Of a stretch of DNA of 64,000 nucleotides, positions 38,083 to 48,447 are shown in pieces. The stretch is from Kaistella flava (ex Peng et al. 2021) (GTDB lineage: Bacteria > Bacteroidota > Bacteroidia > Flavobacteriales > Weeksellaceae). Numbering within the stretch: position 1 is the first letter of the stretch; each line of letters starts with the position of its first letter. The position numbers were made by a program, and so were the translations under genes. The notes under the pieces were generated by a model. That model was not told the origin of the DNA and searched no databases. It saw only the letters and a program-made list of their open reading frames with translations. The stretch is taken from positions 2,108,001 to 2,172,000 of the forward strand of contig NZ_CP040442.1 of NCBI RefSeq assembly GCF_015191005.1, in the 5' to 3' direction.

Positions 38083-40390
38083 GTGTATGGGTAATGGATA
38101 ATGATCAATAAGCAATGGTCAATAGTCAATGGTGAATAGTGAATAGTGAATAGTGAATTAATAGTGTTATTTGTGTTCAACATTTCACGCAAACCCCGCG
38201 ACTTCGGAGACTTTTGCGTAAAGAAAAACCACGCAGAGGTTCGCCGATTCAAGTAAAATATATAAAATATTGAGGCAAATTGTAATTTCTTCCACATGAA
38301 TTCTCTAAATTATAACCGCACAAAAATGCCCACTGTTTGAGTGGCGGCAAAACATCTCATACACAAAAACCCATTAACTTCCGCCCGAGTTTGGGGATTT
38401 TGTTAAAGAAATTCCAATTTTTTAGCAAAAGGATCCAAGTCTTGTCCCGAAACTTCGGGATTGGTTCTTTTGTTTCAAGACAAAAGAAATTAATATTAAA
38501 ATTAGTTTTAAATCACGTGGCTTCGACAGGCTCAGCCACCAGTTTATCTTTTATCGAAATAGCAATTCTATATCATTAATTACTCTTCAATCTTCCCTCA
38601 AACTTCATTGATATCGACTTCGGAGATTTTTACGTGAAGAAATCTCGAAAGAGATTCGCCGATTCAAATAAAAATATAAAATAATGAGGCAAAAATGAAA
38701 ATTTCTTCCAACCCTAATCTTCAACAAACACCACCTAAAAATCCCTTTTATTCGAAGCGCGGCAACCAATTAAATTCGAAACGAAACTTGGATTTCCGCG
38801 CAAGTTGAGGGATTTTCTCAGAAGAAATTTACTTTTTTTAGTAAAAAGATCCAGTCTTGACCTTTTTGTTACTTTTTGTGTCAAGACAAAAAGTAAAAGA
38901 AATCATTTAGCAAAAAGATCCACGTCTTGTCCCGAAACTTCGGGATTGTTTCTTTTGTTTCAAGACAAAAGAAATTAATATTAAAATTAGTTTTAAATCA
39001 CGTGGCTTCGACAGGCTCAGCCACCGATCCGCCTCCATTAAAATAGTAATTAATATAATTGCATCTCTTCAATCTTGGCTCAAACTTAATCCGTACCGAC
39101 ATATGAGATTTTTACGTTAAGAAATCTCGAAAGAGATTCGCCGATTCAAATAAAAATATAAAATAATGAGGCAAAAAAGAAAATTTCTTCCAACCTTCCC
39201 TTTCAACAAACACCGCCTAAAAACCGCCAGTGTTTGAGTGGCGGCAAAAATCTACATTTTACACAAGATCTAACTTTCCGCCCGAAACCTAACGAAGTGG
39301 TTCGGCGACCAAAGGGAGTCAATTTGGGGGTTTTCTCAGAAAAAATTTACTTTTTTAGTAAAAAGATCCAGTCTTGACCTTTTTGTTACTTTTTGTGTCA
39401 AGACAAAAAGTAAAGAATATACAACTAGAAAGCTTCTTTTCCCCAACCCTTACTTCGACAGGCTCAGCATAAAAAAGGGTGGAAGCTTTCTTCGCATTTG
39501 CACAAAACCCCGCTGTCATTACGAGAAGGGAGGCCACGACCGACGAAGCAACCTCAACCTTAACCTAAAAAGCATTTGAACCGACTTCGGAGATTTTTAC
39601 GTTAAGAAAAATGAAAATTTCTTCCAACCCTAATCTTCAACAAACACCACCTAAAAATCCCTTTTGTTCGAAGCGCGGCAACCAATTAAATTCGAAGCGA
39701 AACTTGGATTTCCGCGCAAGTTGAGGGATTTTCTTTGAAGAAATCTTCTTTTTTTAGTAAAAAGATCCAGTCTTGACCTTTTTGTTACTTTTTGTGTCAA
39801 GACAAAAAGTGAAAGAAATCATTTAGCAAAAAGATCCACGTCTTGTCCCGAAACTTCGGGATTGTTTCTTTTGTTTCAAGACAAAAGAAATTAATACTTC
39901 CATGACTTTCTACTACTTACCATCAATAAACTATACATTGCTACCGCACGAATCCTTTCGTGTGGTCAATATCACAAAAATCAAATATTCTACATAAACA
40001 CTATTAACTCTTTAACACATTAGCCACATTAGTTTTTAGTTAAGCTCAAAAGATTACATTAGTTTTTATGCTATCGCATTGATCAATTCTGATAGTGCAT
40101 TTCAATAGTGTCATTGGTGAAATCATTCGTGTGATTTATTATTCCTTATTAGTTACTCATCACCTATCAAACCAACTCCTTTCCAAGCGAAGCAACTTGG
40201 CGCCCTAAAAAGCCAAACGAAAACAGTTAGTAGTCAAAAACCTTTGCGTCTTTGCGTTAAAAAAAGCAATTTAATTGTGTCATTAGTGAAAACCATTCAC
40301 ACCATTTTCTTTTAGAAAGACACTGTAACACTTCACCCTCAATACCGTACTGCAACTTTTTAAAAAAAAATAAAGATCATATCTGACAAT
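38083..40390. repeat. 2.3-kb gene-free region of dispersed palindromic repeats
   Basis: No gene is supported here. Unit A (AAAAAGATCCAGTCTTGACC then a GTGTCAAGACAAAAAG palindrome) occurs at about 38842, 39357 and 39758. Unit B (AAGATCCACGTCTTGTCCCG ... CAAGACAAAAGAAATTAAT, often followed by GGCTTCGACAGGCTCAGCCA) occurs at about 38425, 38906 and 39824. A third unit reads AACACCGCCTAAAAACCGCC then AGTGTTTGAGTGGCGGC, at about 39210. Inverted copies of all of these lie at about 44890-45660, on the far side of the protease and the IS4 element. The last 400 bases have only simple AT-rich sequence before the protease promoter. Confidence 0.75.
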
Positions 40391-40394
40391 ACAT

Positions 40395-40402
40395 TATATT
40401 TG
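40395..40402 (+). promoter_or_regulatory. Bacteroidota -7 promoter box for the M4 protease
   Basis: TATATTTG matches TAnnTTTG exactly and lies 20 bases before the ATG at 40422. No good -33 TTG is seen. Confidence 0.5.
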
Positions 40403-40421
40403 TTACAAATCAAATATCTTT

Positions 40422-42980
40422 ATGAAAAGAGCACTATTATCTGTACTTACATTGTCTTTTATTTGTGGTTTCGCACAGGAATCAAAGGAAATGACAAAAC
40501 TAAAACAACAAACCAATGCGAAGGTAACCATTAGCCAAAGCACCTCTAATCCCAACTTTATAAGATTCGAAAATGCGGCGGGACTTCAATTCAAATCAGC
40601 ACAGTCAAAAGCCAAGGCCGATGAATTTTTAGCGGACCACTTTAAAGTTTTCAATCTGAATTCTGAAAAAGAAATGGTCTTTGTAGAAGAATTCACAGAC
40701 AATTATGGGTTGAAGAATGTGGTCTACAGACAATATTTCCAGGGCGTGCCAGTTTATGATGGAATTTTGAAATTTCATTTTAATGAGAAAGCGCAATTAT
40801 CTTCCCTTAACGGAAATACGATTTCAAAAATAAAAGTAAACACTCAGCCTACGATCTCACAAACAGAAGCAGCAACCATCGCAAAAAAATTGGTAACTGA
40901 ACAAGAATTGAATCTTTCATCTGCACCTTTAGAAATTGGAAAAAACAATCTTTTAATCTTCCCGAAAAACCTGGTACAGGGTGGACAAGCCATTCCTTAT
41001 TTAGCCTATGAAGTGGAGGTTACAAATAAAAATGATGTTCGCGAATTTGTTTTCATTGATGCTCATACGGGAGAGTTGGTTGAGCAATTTACGGGCATCC
41101 ACCCTATCGATAGAAAACTCTATGAAAAAAATACGAGTGCCGCTAATCTAAAATGGAAGGAAGGAGATGTCTTTCCGGCAGCTTTAGACCAATGGCAACA
41201 AAATGCAGTAGTGACATCAGAGCATGTTTACAATTTTTTCAAGAACACCTTTAGTTATGTTTCTTATAATAATGCAGACGCCTCGATGGTTACGGTCAAT
41301 AATGACCCCAATATCAGCTGTCCCAACGCCAACTGGAATGGTGTAACTGCCAATTACTGTACCGGAACTGCTGCGGATGACGTAGTAGCACACGAATGGG
41401 GACACGCCTATACTGAATATACCAGCGGTCTCATTTACCAGTACCAATCAGGTGCGTTGAATGAATCTTACTCTGATGTTTGGGGTGAAACCATCGATAT
41501 GCTGAATAATTACGAGGACGAAGGTGAAAATTTAGACGTTAGAACAACAACCACTTGCTCGGGTACCCAAAGATGGAAAATGGGTGAAAAAGCAACTGCT
41601 TTTGGAAGTCCGATCCGTGATATGTGGAATCCGAATTGCAATAATAATGCTGGTCGTGTTTTAGATGCTGGCTATTATTTTTGTGGCACAAGTGATTCTG
41701 GAGGGGTACATCAAAACTCTGGGGTAACCAATCATTTATACGCATTGTTAGTTGATGGAGGAACTTATAATGGCTATACTATTTCCGGTATTGGCTTTGT
41801 AAAAGCAGCACATTTATGGTGGAGAGCACAGAAAAACTATTTGACGCCATCAAGTGATTTTGCCGTTTTTGCAGATGCTTTAGAAGCTTCAGCAAACGAC
41901 TTAATTGGTATTAATCTACAAGGAATCTCAACCACAAATGTTCCTGCGGGCCTCACGGGAGAATCCTGGGCTGCCAGTGATATGGATAATCTTAAAAACG
42001 CCATCCTCTCCGTACAACTACGATCATCGCCCAATACGCAATGTAATTACAAACCTATTCTAAAAGCGACGCCAGAATTGTGTGAAAGCGCCACAACAGG
42101 TGCTTTATTTACAGAAACCTGGGAAAATGGATTAGGAAACTGGACGGTTAATAATGCACCAACCAATCCTTCCTCTTGGGAAAATAGAAACTGGATTGTT
42201 AAAGGTAATTTGCCAAAAGGAAGAACCGGTAACGCTATTTTTGGAGCAGATCCTGTCAATGGAAACTGTACCACCAGTATGCAAAACGGAATTCTACGTC
42301 TGGAAAGTCCTACGATTACGTTCCCAACATTTACCGCAGGCAAATACCAAATGGCCTTTAATCATTACGTCGCTACCGAAGCGAAATGGGATGGTGGAAA
42401 TATTAAATACAGCTTAAATGGTGGAGCGTGGTCCTTACTTCCAAAAACCGCCTTTACCCAAAACGGCTATAACAGCAGCTTAGATGGAACCTCCCAAAGT
42501 GACAATCCATTGAAAGGACAGGCAGCATTTACCGGAACTGATGGTGGTTCACTTGGTGGCAGCTGGGGACAAAGTGTCATCGATTTATCTAAAATTGGAG
42601 TCGTATCCGGATCTAATATTAAATTCAGATTTGAGATGGGAACAGATGGCTGTAATGGGATCGAAGGCTGGTACTTAGACGAGCTTTATGTTTACAACTG
42701 TGAATCTCCGTTACTTGCCGTAGATCAGTCAGCGTTGAAAAATGGCTTGCAGGTTTTCCCAAATCCAACCTCTGGACTATTAACCATCCAGAATGACAGA
42801 CAAGTTAAATTGAACAGCGCACAGGTATACTCTGTATCGGGTCAATTGGTTAAGAGTTTTAAACTGGATAATACTGCTAAGAATTCTACCATTGATCTGA
42901 GTACCATTGCAAAAGGAACTTATATTATTAAAGTAAATTCTGCCACCGAAAGCAGTAATGTGAAAGTGATTAAGAAATAA
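40422..42980 (+). CDS. Secreted M4-family zinc metalloprotease with T9SS type A sorting domain
   Basis: This is a thermolysin-like endopeptidase exported by Sec and then T9SS. It has a signal peptide (1-18, ending CGFAQ), an FTP/PepSY propeptide at about 50-225, and an M4 catalytic domain at about 240-540. The zinc site is HEWGH at 324-328 with the third ligand in GALNESYSD (Glu 348). The GGVHQNSGVTNH segment (His 430) matches the M4 transition-state histidine. A jelly-roll/MAM-like domain occupies about 560-755 (WENGLGNWTVNN, GWYLDELYVYNC), and the sorting domain starts VFPNPTSGLLTIQN and ends SNVKVIKK. All catalytic residues are present and the frame is intact, so it should be active. The likely role is extracellular protein degradation. 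Confidence 0.95.
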   Translation: MKRALLSVLTLSFICGFAQESKEMTKLKQQTNAKVTISQSTSNPNFIRFENAAGLQFKSAQSKAKADEFLADHFKVFNLNSEKEMVFVEEFTDNYGLKNVVYRQYFQGVPVYDGILKFHFNEKAQLSSLNGNTISKIKVNTQPTISQTEAATIAKKLVTEQELNLSSAPLEIGKNNLLIFPKNLVQGGQAIPYLAYEVEVTNKNDVREFVFIDAHTGELVEQFTGIHPIDRKLYEKNTSAANLKWKEGDVFPAALDQWQQNAVVTSEHVYNFFKNTFSYVSYNNADASMVTVNNDPNISCPNANWNGVTANYCTGTAADDVVAHEWGHAYTEYTSGLIYQYQSGALNESYSDVWGETIDMLNNYEDEGENLDVRTTTTCSGTQRWKMGEKATAFGSPIRDMWNPNCNNNAGRVLDAGYYFCGTSDSGGVHQNSGVTNHLYALLVDGGTYNGYTISGIGFVKAAHLWWRAQKNYLTPSSDFAVFADALEASANDLIGINLQGISTTNVPAGLTGESWAASDMDNLKNAILSVQLRSSPNTQCNYKPILKATPELCESATTGALFTETWENGLGNWTVNNAPTNPSSWENRNWIVKGNLPKGRTGNAIFGADPVNGNCTTSMQNGILRLESPTITFPTFTAGKYQMAFNHYVATEAKWDGGNIKYSLNGGAWSLLPKTAFTQNGYNSSLDGTSQSDNPLKGQAAFTGTDGGSLGGSWGQSVIDLSKIGVVSGSNIKFRFEMGTDGCNGIEGWYLDELYVYNCESPLLAVDQSALKNGLQVFPNPTSGLLTIQNDRQVKLNSAQVYSVSGQLVKSFKLDNTAKNSTIDLSTIAKGTYIIKVNSATESSNVKVIKK

Positions 42981-43179
42981 AGTTCTTTGTTTGAAGGAAA
43001 TTAATAATGATCCGGGAGAGTTTTACTTTTCCGGATTTTTTGTGGAGGGATGATTAGTGCGGGGTGTTAGATGCGGGGTGCGGGATGATTAATGCAGGAT
43101 TTGGGGTGCGGAGCAAAGCCAATAGGCAAAGCAATGGCGAAGCCAAAAAAAAGCGAAGCACCATTCCCCTCCTCTGGAG

Positions 43180-44694
43180 CTAATCTTTATACACAAATCC
43201 TAATCATCAGAAAACATTAAAAAACCTTCATATTGTTGGTGATATCTATCTAACCCATTTTTTATTGTTATATAACCTGGAGGACCTTGCGATTTGTATC
43301 CTGTCCAACCACCGATACGAGCAATTATCCACGTGATCCAAGCTAGCGTTTGTTCGTTGTATGGATTTTTTTGTTTTTGAGTTTGCCCTTCTATTTTTCT
43401 ATTCACTTTCTCTAAAAACTTGATTTCATTGCTATTAAATAGATTGTCTTGTTTTTGATTCACTTCATTTAATGATAGCTTTAGACGCATAACTTGCAGA
43501 GCAACTTCTAATGTCATGGCAAGTAATTTTTTGAGTTTAAAACCATCTCCAAGCTGACTTGATTCGATTTCAAATCCTTTCGTTTTAATAACTCTAAAAA
43601 GTTCCTCGATTAACCAACGTTTCTTATACCAATTAATGCATTCGATGGCTTTTTCTAAATTCTCAATTTTATGTGTCGTTAGTAACTTCCAAGAAATCCC
43701 AACTTCATTGGTCGGAATCGTTGATGGATTTTCAGTTGCTTCAATTACATAAATTTCAATATTTTTTTGAGAAACGTTTAATCTGGTTGGTGCACAAATT
43801 TTAGCTTTTGTAAATTTCACATCTATTAAAGCTGTTCGTTTTTTTCGATTCTTTTGTCCGGTAATCTCAACTTCCACACTTCCTGCAACAATAGTGTTAT
43901 CAAGTAAATTGTAGAGCTTTTTATGTTCTCCAACTATGTTTCTATCACATCTAGAGCGAATTAGCAGATTGGTTCTTTCATCGGGAACCCGATCAAAGTC
44001 TTCATAAATATCATTCTCGCGATCTCCAATAATAGTAACTTTAACATTCTCAGGGAGTAATTCTTTTGTTTCAATAGAGGACTTAATCCATCGATAGGAT
44101 TCCTTTTCTTCAATATCTATCTGGTTGTACTTTCGTTCTTTTTTATCTGGTTGTCCCCAAGTACGATTATAAATCTGAACTGATGAAAAACCAATTAGCG
44201 AGTTTAAAATCGGGTTTACAATAAGCATTGGGTGACAAAAAGCCAGCAATCTTAGATGAACCTGTTGGTCCAATGTCAGGATCATCAGGTCCTAATTTAG
44301 ACTTCAATCCCCCATAATTAAACTCTGTAGTATCCTGAATAGCCAAAACATGGTCGGTATCCATATTGGACAAGCAAAGTTTAAATGACCCTTCTAAAAG
44401 GTCGTCATGTGAAAATCGTGTATTTGAAAGCATTCTATAAAATCCGATTTTTTCTGTGTGTAAACTCGACAATCGATTCACAATCGAACTGCCTAAAGTT
44501 AACATTTTATTCATGGAGAATTCAATTCTTTTTTGGATTCGAACATCGGGTACTTTTACAGTGTAAATGGCTGAACAACAGGTGTTTTGCATCCTTAAAG
44601 ATACGAAACAACAAGGTGAAAAACAAGCTTAATCACTTGATTTACAGAGATTTAAATCCTCAGTTACCGGCAAAAAGATGTGTATAAAGATTAG
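43180..44694. mobile_element. IS4-family insertion sequence, 1515 bp, with exact ends and 9-bp target duplication
   Basis: Sixteen-base terminal inverted repeats CTAATCTTTATACACA (43180-43195) and the complement (44679-44694) bound the transposase. CCTCTGGAG flanks both ends (43171-43179 and 44695-44703), a 9-bp target site duplication. The element sits inside a dispersed palindromic repeat whose uninterrupted copies are at about 46013 and 53945, so the pre-insertion sequence can be read directly. Confidence 0.92.
43200..44592 (-). pseudogene. IS4-family transposase, split by a one-base frameshift
   Basis: This is a DDE transposase encoded in two overlapping frames, 44167-44592 (N-terminal; LAIQDTTEFNYGG carries the first catalytic Asp region) and 43200-44285. 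The second frame contains IIGDRENDIYEDF (second Asp) and the YREK signature YKKRWLIEELFRVIK, with spacing Y-2-R-3-E-6-K. The break is in the GGCTTTTTGTCACCC run near 44240-44250. Removing one T gives KIAGFCHPMLIVNPI, the normal IS4 reading. The shift needed is +1, not the usual -1 of programmed frameshifting, so mutation or a homopolymer read error is more likely. No accessory gene is present in the element. Confidence 0.88.
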
Positions 44695-44703
44695 CCTCTG
44701 GAG

Positions 44704-46130
44704 GGGTGGGCCTTCACCTTTGGTGAAGGGTCGGGGTGGTTACGGGTGTGGATTAATGCTGAGTTTTGTTGACTTAGCTGAGGTTGGGGTTGAGATTGAT
44801 ATGGTGATTGGGGATAGTTTTTTTGTACAAATGCTAAGAAAGCTTCCTCCCTTTTTTATGCTGAGTGTCATACTGAGCTTGCCGAAGTACCTGTTGAAGT
44901 TGGTTGCTGAGCCTGTCGAAGCAAAGGTTGGGGAAAAGAAGCTTTCTGGTTGTATATTTTTTACTTTTTGTCTTGACACAAAAAGTAACAAAAAGGTCAA
45001 GACTGGATTTTTTTGCTAAAAAAAGTAAATTTCTTCTTCGAAAATCCCCAAAACTCGGGCGGAAAGGTAATAGGTTTTTGTGTATGAAATTTATTGCCGC
45101 CACTCAAACACTGGGGATTTTTAGGCGGTGTTTGTTGCAAGGGTAGGTTGGAAGAAATATACTTTTTTCTTAACGCAAAAATCTCCTAAGTCGATATCAA
45201 TGAAGTTTGAGGAAAGATTGAAGAGTAATTAATGATATAGAATTGCTATTTCGATAAAAGATAAACTGGTGGCTGAGCCTGTCGAAGCCACGTGCTTTAA
45301 AACAAGTTTTAATGTTGATTTCTTTTACTTTTTGCTTCATCATATTTATATTTTTATAGGAATCAGCGAACCATTTTCAATGGTTTGTCTTGACACAAAA
45401 AGGTCAAGACTGGATCTTTTTGCTAAAAAAAGTAAATTTCTTCTGAGAAAACCCCCAAAACTCGGGCGGAAAGGGAATGGGGTTTTTGTATGAAAATTGT
45501 TGCCGCCACTCAAACACTGGGGATTTTTAGGCGGTGTTTGTTGAAAGGGTAGATTGGAAGAAATATACTTTTTTCTTAACGCAAAAATCTCCTAAGTCGG
45601 GTTCAAATGCTTTTTAGGTTAATGTTGAGGTTGCATCGTCGGTGATGGCCTCCTTTCTCACAATGTCAACGGGTTTTTTGTACAAATGCGAAGAAAGCTT
45701 CCTCCCTTTTTTATGCTGAGTGTCATACTGAGCTTGCCGAAGTACCTGTCAAAGTTGGTTGCTGAGCCTGTCGAAGCAAAGGGTTGGAGGAAAGAAGCTT
45801 TCTGGGTGTGGGGTTGCGGAGGCGTATTGCAGGGAGGCTAGGCGGGCGATGGTATTCATACCCCTATTGATCACCCCGTCCTTCTGCAAGCAGAATGACA
45901 CCCCTCCAAGGGAGGGGAATCGCTTCTTTTGGAAATGGGGATATAATAAGAAAACAATAGCGAAGCCAATAGGTAAAGCAACAGCAAAACCAAAAAAGGC
46001 AAAGCCCTAATTCCCCTCCTCTGGAGGGGTGGCGCTTCATCAGAGATGAAGGGTCGGGGTGGTTAAATCGGTGACAAATATCGAATACTAAAATTCACCC
46101 AATTCACTATTCACTCCATTCACCATTCAC
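44704..46130. repeat. Repeat-rich, gene-free region
   Basis: Apart from spurious overlapping ORFs there is no gene. It holds the remainder of the split CCCCTCCTCTGGAGGGG palindrome, inverted copies of units A and B from 38-40 kb (about 44950-45030 and 45380-45440), two copies of the GCCGCCACTCAAACACTGGG unit (about 45100 and 45500), several CTGAGCCTGTCGAAGC repeats, and an intact CCCCTCCTCTGGAGGGGTGG repeat at about 46013. Confidence 0.75.
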
Positions 46131-46134
46131 AGAA

Positions 46135-46728
46135 TTACAAGTCTTTCACCCCCACATACCCTTCTACATCAAATGGCAGAAATGGCAAAAAGGTATAGCA
46201 AAGAATTGTAAGATCCATCGCGAAAGTGCGGTGTTGTGCGTACCAATTATTTAAACGGACTTTATCCGGCCAGATGACCGTATCGTTATAATGCAAAGGA
46301 TTAGATTGCATGGCGAGCACCTGTTCTTCGTTGCGGTACTTAAGGGAAGCCAAACCGGTAAGGCCTGGCTTTAGGTTGAGTAAGAGTCGGTCCTGCTCTG
46401 GTAAATCATCGGCATAGCCTGGAATATCAGGGCGTGGGCCAACAAAACTCATTTGACCGAAGATGATATTGAGCAACTGGGGAAATTCATCGAGTTTCGA
46501 GGCACGTAGAAAACGTCCAAATGGGGTCACTTTTTGGGTAACCCCATTCATGGATTTTATTTTATAAATGCGAAAAGTTTTGCCGTACTGGCCAATCCTA
46601 TCTTGCACAAAAAGACCAAAAGATTGGGTATCAATGCTGGCAATCAGCAAACAAAGAAGTAAGATTCCACTTAGTAAAATGAGGCCTAATAAAGCGAAAA
46701 AAAGATCGAACAACCGTTTACCAATCAC
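46135..46728 (-). CDS. PglC-like sugar transferase (undecaprenyl-phosphate phosphoglycosyl transferase)
   Basis: This is a monotopic phosphoglycosyl transferase that loads a sugar-1-phosphate onto undecaprenyl phosphate to start a surface polysaccharide or glycan. It is short (197 aa), like PglC rather than WbaP. It has one N-terminal membrane segment (about 8-32), then the bacterial sugar transferase core: FRIYKIKSM, ASKLDEFPQLLNI (the catalytic Asp-Glu pair), MSFVGPRPDIPGY and LKPGLTGLA. It overlaps its upstream neighbour by 4 bases (ATGA), so the two are translationally coupled. A PglC/PglD pair is known from bacillosamine-type pathways. The aminotransferase and dehydratase partners are absent here, so the exact sugar is unknown. 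Confidence 0.88.
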   Translation of the reverse strand: MIGKRLFDLFFALLGLILLSGILLLCLLIASIDTQSFGLFVQDRIGQYGKTFRIYKIKSMNGVTQKVTPFGRFLRASKLDEFPQLLNIIFGQMSFVGPRPDIPGYADDLPEQDRLLLNLKPGLTGLASLKYRNEEQVLAMQSNPLHYNDTVIWPDKVRLNNWYAQHRTFAMDLTILCYTFLPFLPFDVEGYVGVKDL

Positions 46729-47342
46729 TGCGGGTCATGAAATTTTATAGGTTTTGCAGGAACACCAACGGCTGTACAGTTATCAGGAATATCGGTAATC
46801 ACTACGGCCCCCGCTCCAATAATAACATTAGCTCCAATGGTGATATTCTGAATAACACTGGCGCCAATACCAATCTGCGTACAGGCTCCTATTTTGGTAC
46901 CGCCACCGATAGAGGTACTGGGTGCAAGATGCACAAAGTCACTAATAACGCAGTCATGCTCTACTACTGTTCCTGTATTGACGATGCAATGATTTCCAAT
47001 TTTAGCACCAGTATTCACGATCGCCCCTGCCAGAATCTGAGTTCCAAAACCGAGACGTACATAGGGAGACACAATAGCAGTTGGATGAACCGTAGTGATA
47101 AAGTCGCAAAGTAATCCTGAAGCAATCTTTTTACGGATGAAACCGTTGGTAATAGAGATGATCGCCGACTGATTTTCGTAGGCATCAGTATAATTTCGCT
47201 TCGACACCTCATAGTTCATGATGTGAGGCACCGCAGGATGATCATCCAGAATAGTAGTGACTTCATAGCGGGCTTCCTGTTGAAGGCAGTCGATGAGGAC
47301 TTTTGCGTGAGCCCCGCCACCAAATATTGAGATTTCTTTCAT
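46725..47342 (-). CDS. NeuD/PglD-like sugar O/N-acyltransferase
   Basis: This acetyltransferase has an N-terminal Rossmann-like part (SIFGGGAHAKVLIDCL, about 4-19) and a C-terminal left-handed beta-helix of hexapeptide repeats (about 90-200). The active-site His region is TGTVVEHDCVISDFVHLAPS. It probably acetylates a UDP-amino sugar before the transferase at 46135 acts. The start is set at 47342 (MKEISIFGGG), because the 15 residues upstream in the longer frame do not belong to the family. It is first in a two-gene operon with a 4-base overlap. Upstream lie only repeats, so the rest of a polysaccharide locus has been lost or lies elsewhere. Confidence 0.88.
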   Translation of the reverse strand: MKEISIFGGGAHAKVLIDCLQQEARYEVTTILDDHPAVPHIMNYEVSKRNYTDAYENQSAIISITNGFIRKKIASGLLCDFITTVHPTAIVSPYVRLGFGTQILAGAIVNTGAKIGNHCIVNTGTVVEHDCVISDFVHLAPSTSIGGGTKIGACTQIGIGASVIQNITIGANVIIGAGAVVITDIPDNCTAVGVPAKPIKFHDPQ

Positions 47343-47697
47343 TTTTTCATTTGTTACTTGACACCAAAGAAAAGAGAGCGATTTCACGATGTTTCTATCT
47401 TCAAATTGATACCACTAAAATAGAAAAATTATTGATACATCGGTACTAATGACTACTATTATTTTACTACTCTTTGTGTATTTATAATTCTTTTAATTAA
47501 TACACTGTAAATAATAGAATAATAATTTAATTTTCACCCAGATAAACACCATGGCAAAGATTTGCATCCCGTGACCAACCGCGCAAACCACCCCGTCCTT
47601 CTGCAAGCAGAATGACACCCCTCCAAAGGAGGGGAATGGCTTCTTTGGGGAAGTGGGATATGATAATAATGATGACGAAATAAATGGCAAAACTCCG
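47343..47697. other. Intergenic region upstream of the PglD-like gene
   Basis: No gene is supported. AT-rich sequence to about 47530 probably holds the operon promoter. A CCCCTCCAAAGGAGGGG palindrome lies at about 47619, related to the one at 45901. Confidence 0.5.
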
Positions 47698-47699
47698 CT

Positions 47700-47927
47700 G
47701 CGCAAAGTCTCCGACTTTGAGCAAATTAATTACAATCTTCACTGTACGAACAACTAAAAAATTGATATTTTATTCACAACAGCTATACAATCACTATACG
47801 CTCTGCAAATTAAAAATAAAAGACATGAAGATACCTATTGGATTATAACTCGACTGAACAAATGAGTGTTGGTAATAATAATGGTGAGACGTAAAAATAT
47901 TGTGGCTCAAAGTCAGAGACTTTGCGC
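47700..47927. repeat. REPIN-like element 1 (two opposed REP palindromes, 228 bp)
   Basis: The left REP GCGCAAAGTC-TCC-GACTTTGAGC (47700-47722) and right REP GCTCAAAGTC-AGA-GACTTTGCGC (47905-47927) bound about 180 bases. The interior contains AAAAATAAAAGACATGAAGA, which matches the 5' flank and start codon of the REP-associated transposase at 50771. It is therefore a non-autonomous derivative of that transposon. Confidence 0.85.
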
Positions 47928-48076
47928 AGCTGGGTACTTCGGCAAGCTCAGTATGACACTCAGCATAAAAAAGGGAGAAAAAGACTTCCGCTATATTCAC
48001 AAACAACGAATCAATCTAAATTACCGATGGCGCGGATTTGCAAACCGTGCCACTTCTTAGTACAAATACCTTCGCT

Positions 48077-48316
48077 GCGCAAAGTCTCCGACTTTGCGCA
48101 AATTAATTACAATCTTCACTGTACGAACAACTAAAAAATTGATATTTTATTCACAACAGCTATACAATCACTATACGCTCTGCAAATTAAAAATAAAAGA
48201 AATGAAGATACCTATTGGATTATAACTCGACTGAACAAATGAGTGTTGGTAATAATAATAATAATAATAATGGTGAGGAGTGAATGTGTTGTGACTCAAA
48301 GTCAGAGACTTTGAGC
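48077..48316. repeat. REPIN-like element 2, with an (AAT) expansion
   Basis: Same structure as element 1 (REPs at 48077-48099 and 48294-48316). The internal AATAATAATGG is expanded to seven AAT-type units. Immediately upstream, at 48029-48053, is a copy of the other dispersed palindrome GGCGCGGATTTG.AA.CCGTGCC. Confidence 0.85.
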
Positions 48317-48349
48317 AGTAGGAGAAAACTAATTTTTCTTAATAACAAA

Positions 48350-48367
48350 ACCCAGGCAAGCCTGGGT
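48350..48367 (-). terminator. Intrinsic terminator of the Abi_2 remnant
   Basis: ACCCAGGC-AA-GCCTGGGT is a perfect 8-bp hairpin followed by TTTTG on the minus strand, 80 bases past the stop at 48448. Confidence 0.7.
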
Positions 48368-48447
48368 CAAATGTTCTTATTTTATAGTGCCTGACTATAA
48401 TAAACTATTATAATGGAGCACTTTCAGATTGCAAAAATATAACAAAA

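Noticed and set aside
44240..44290. Programmed -1 frameshifting in the IS4 transposase
   Set aside because: The two frames are related by a +1 shift, and the expected protein is restored by deleting one T. IS4 elements are normally translated from one frame.
44678..45493. Several overlapping ORFs of 74-113 codons on both strands
   Set aside because: They lie entirely in dispersed repeats, with translations of palindromes such as the CTGAGCCTGTCGAAGC unit.
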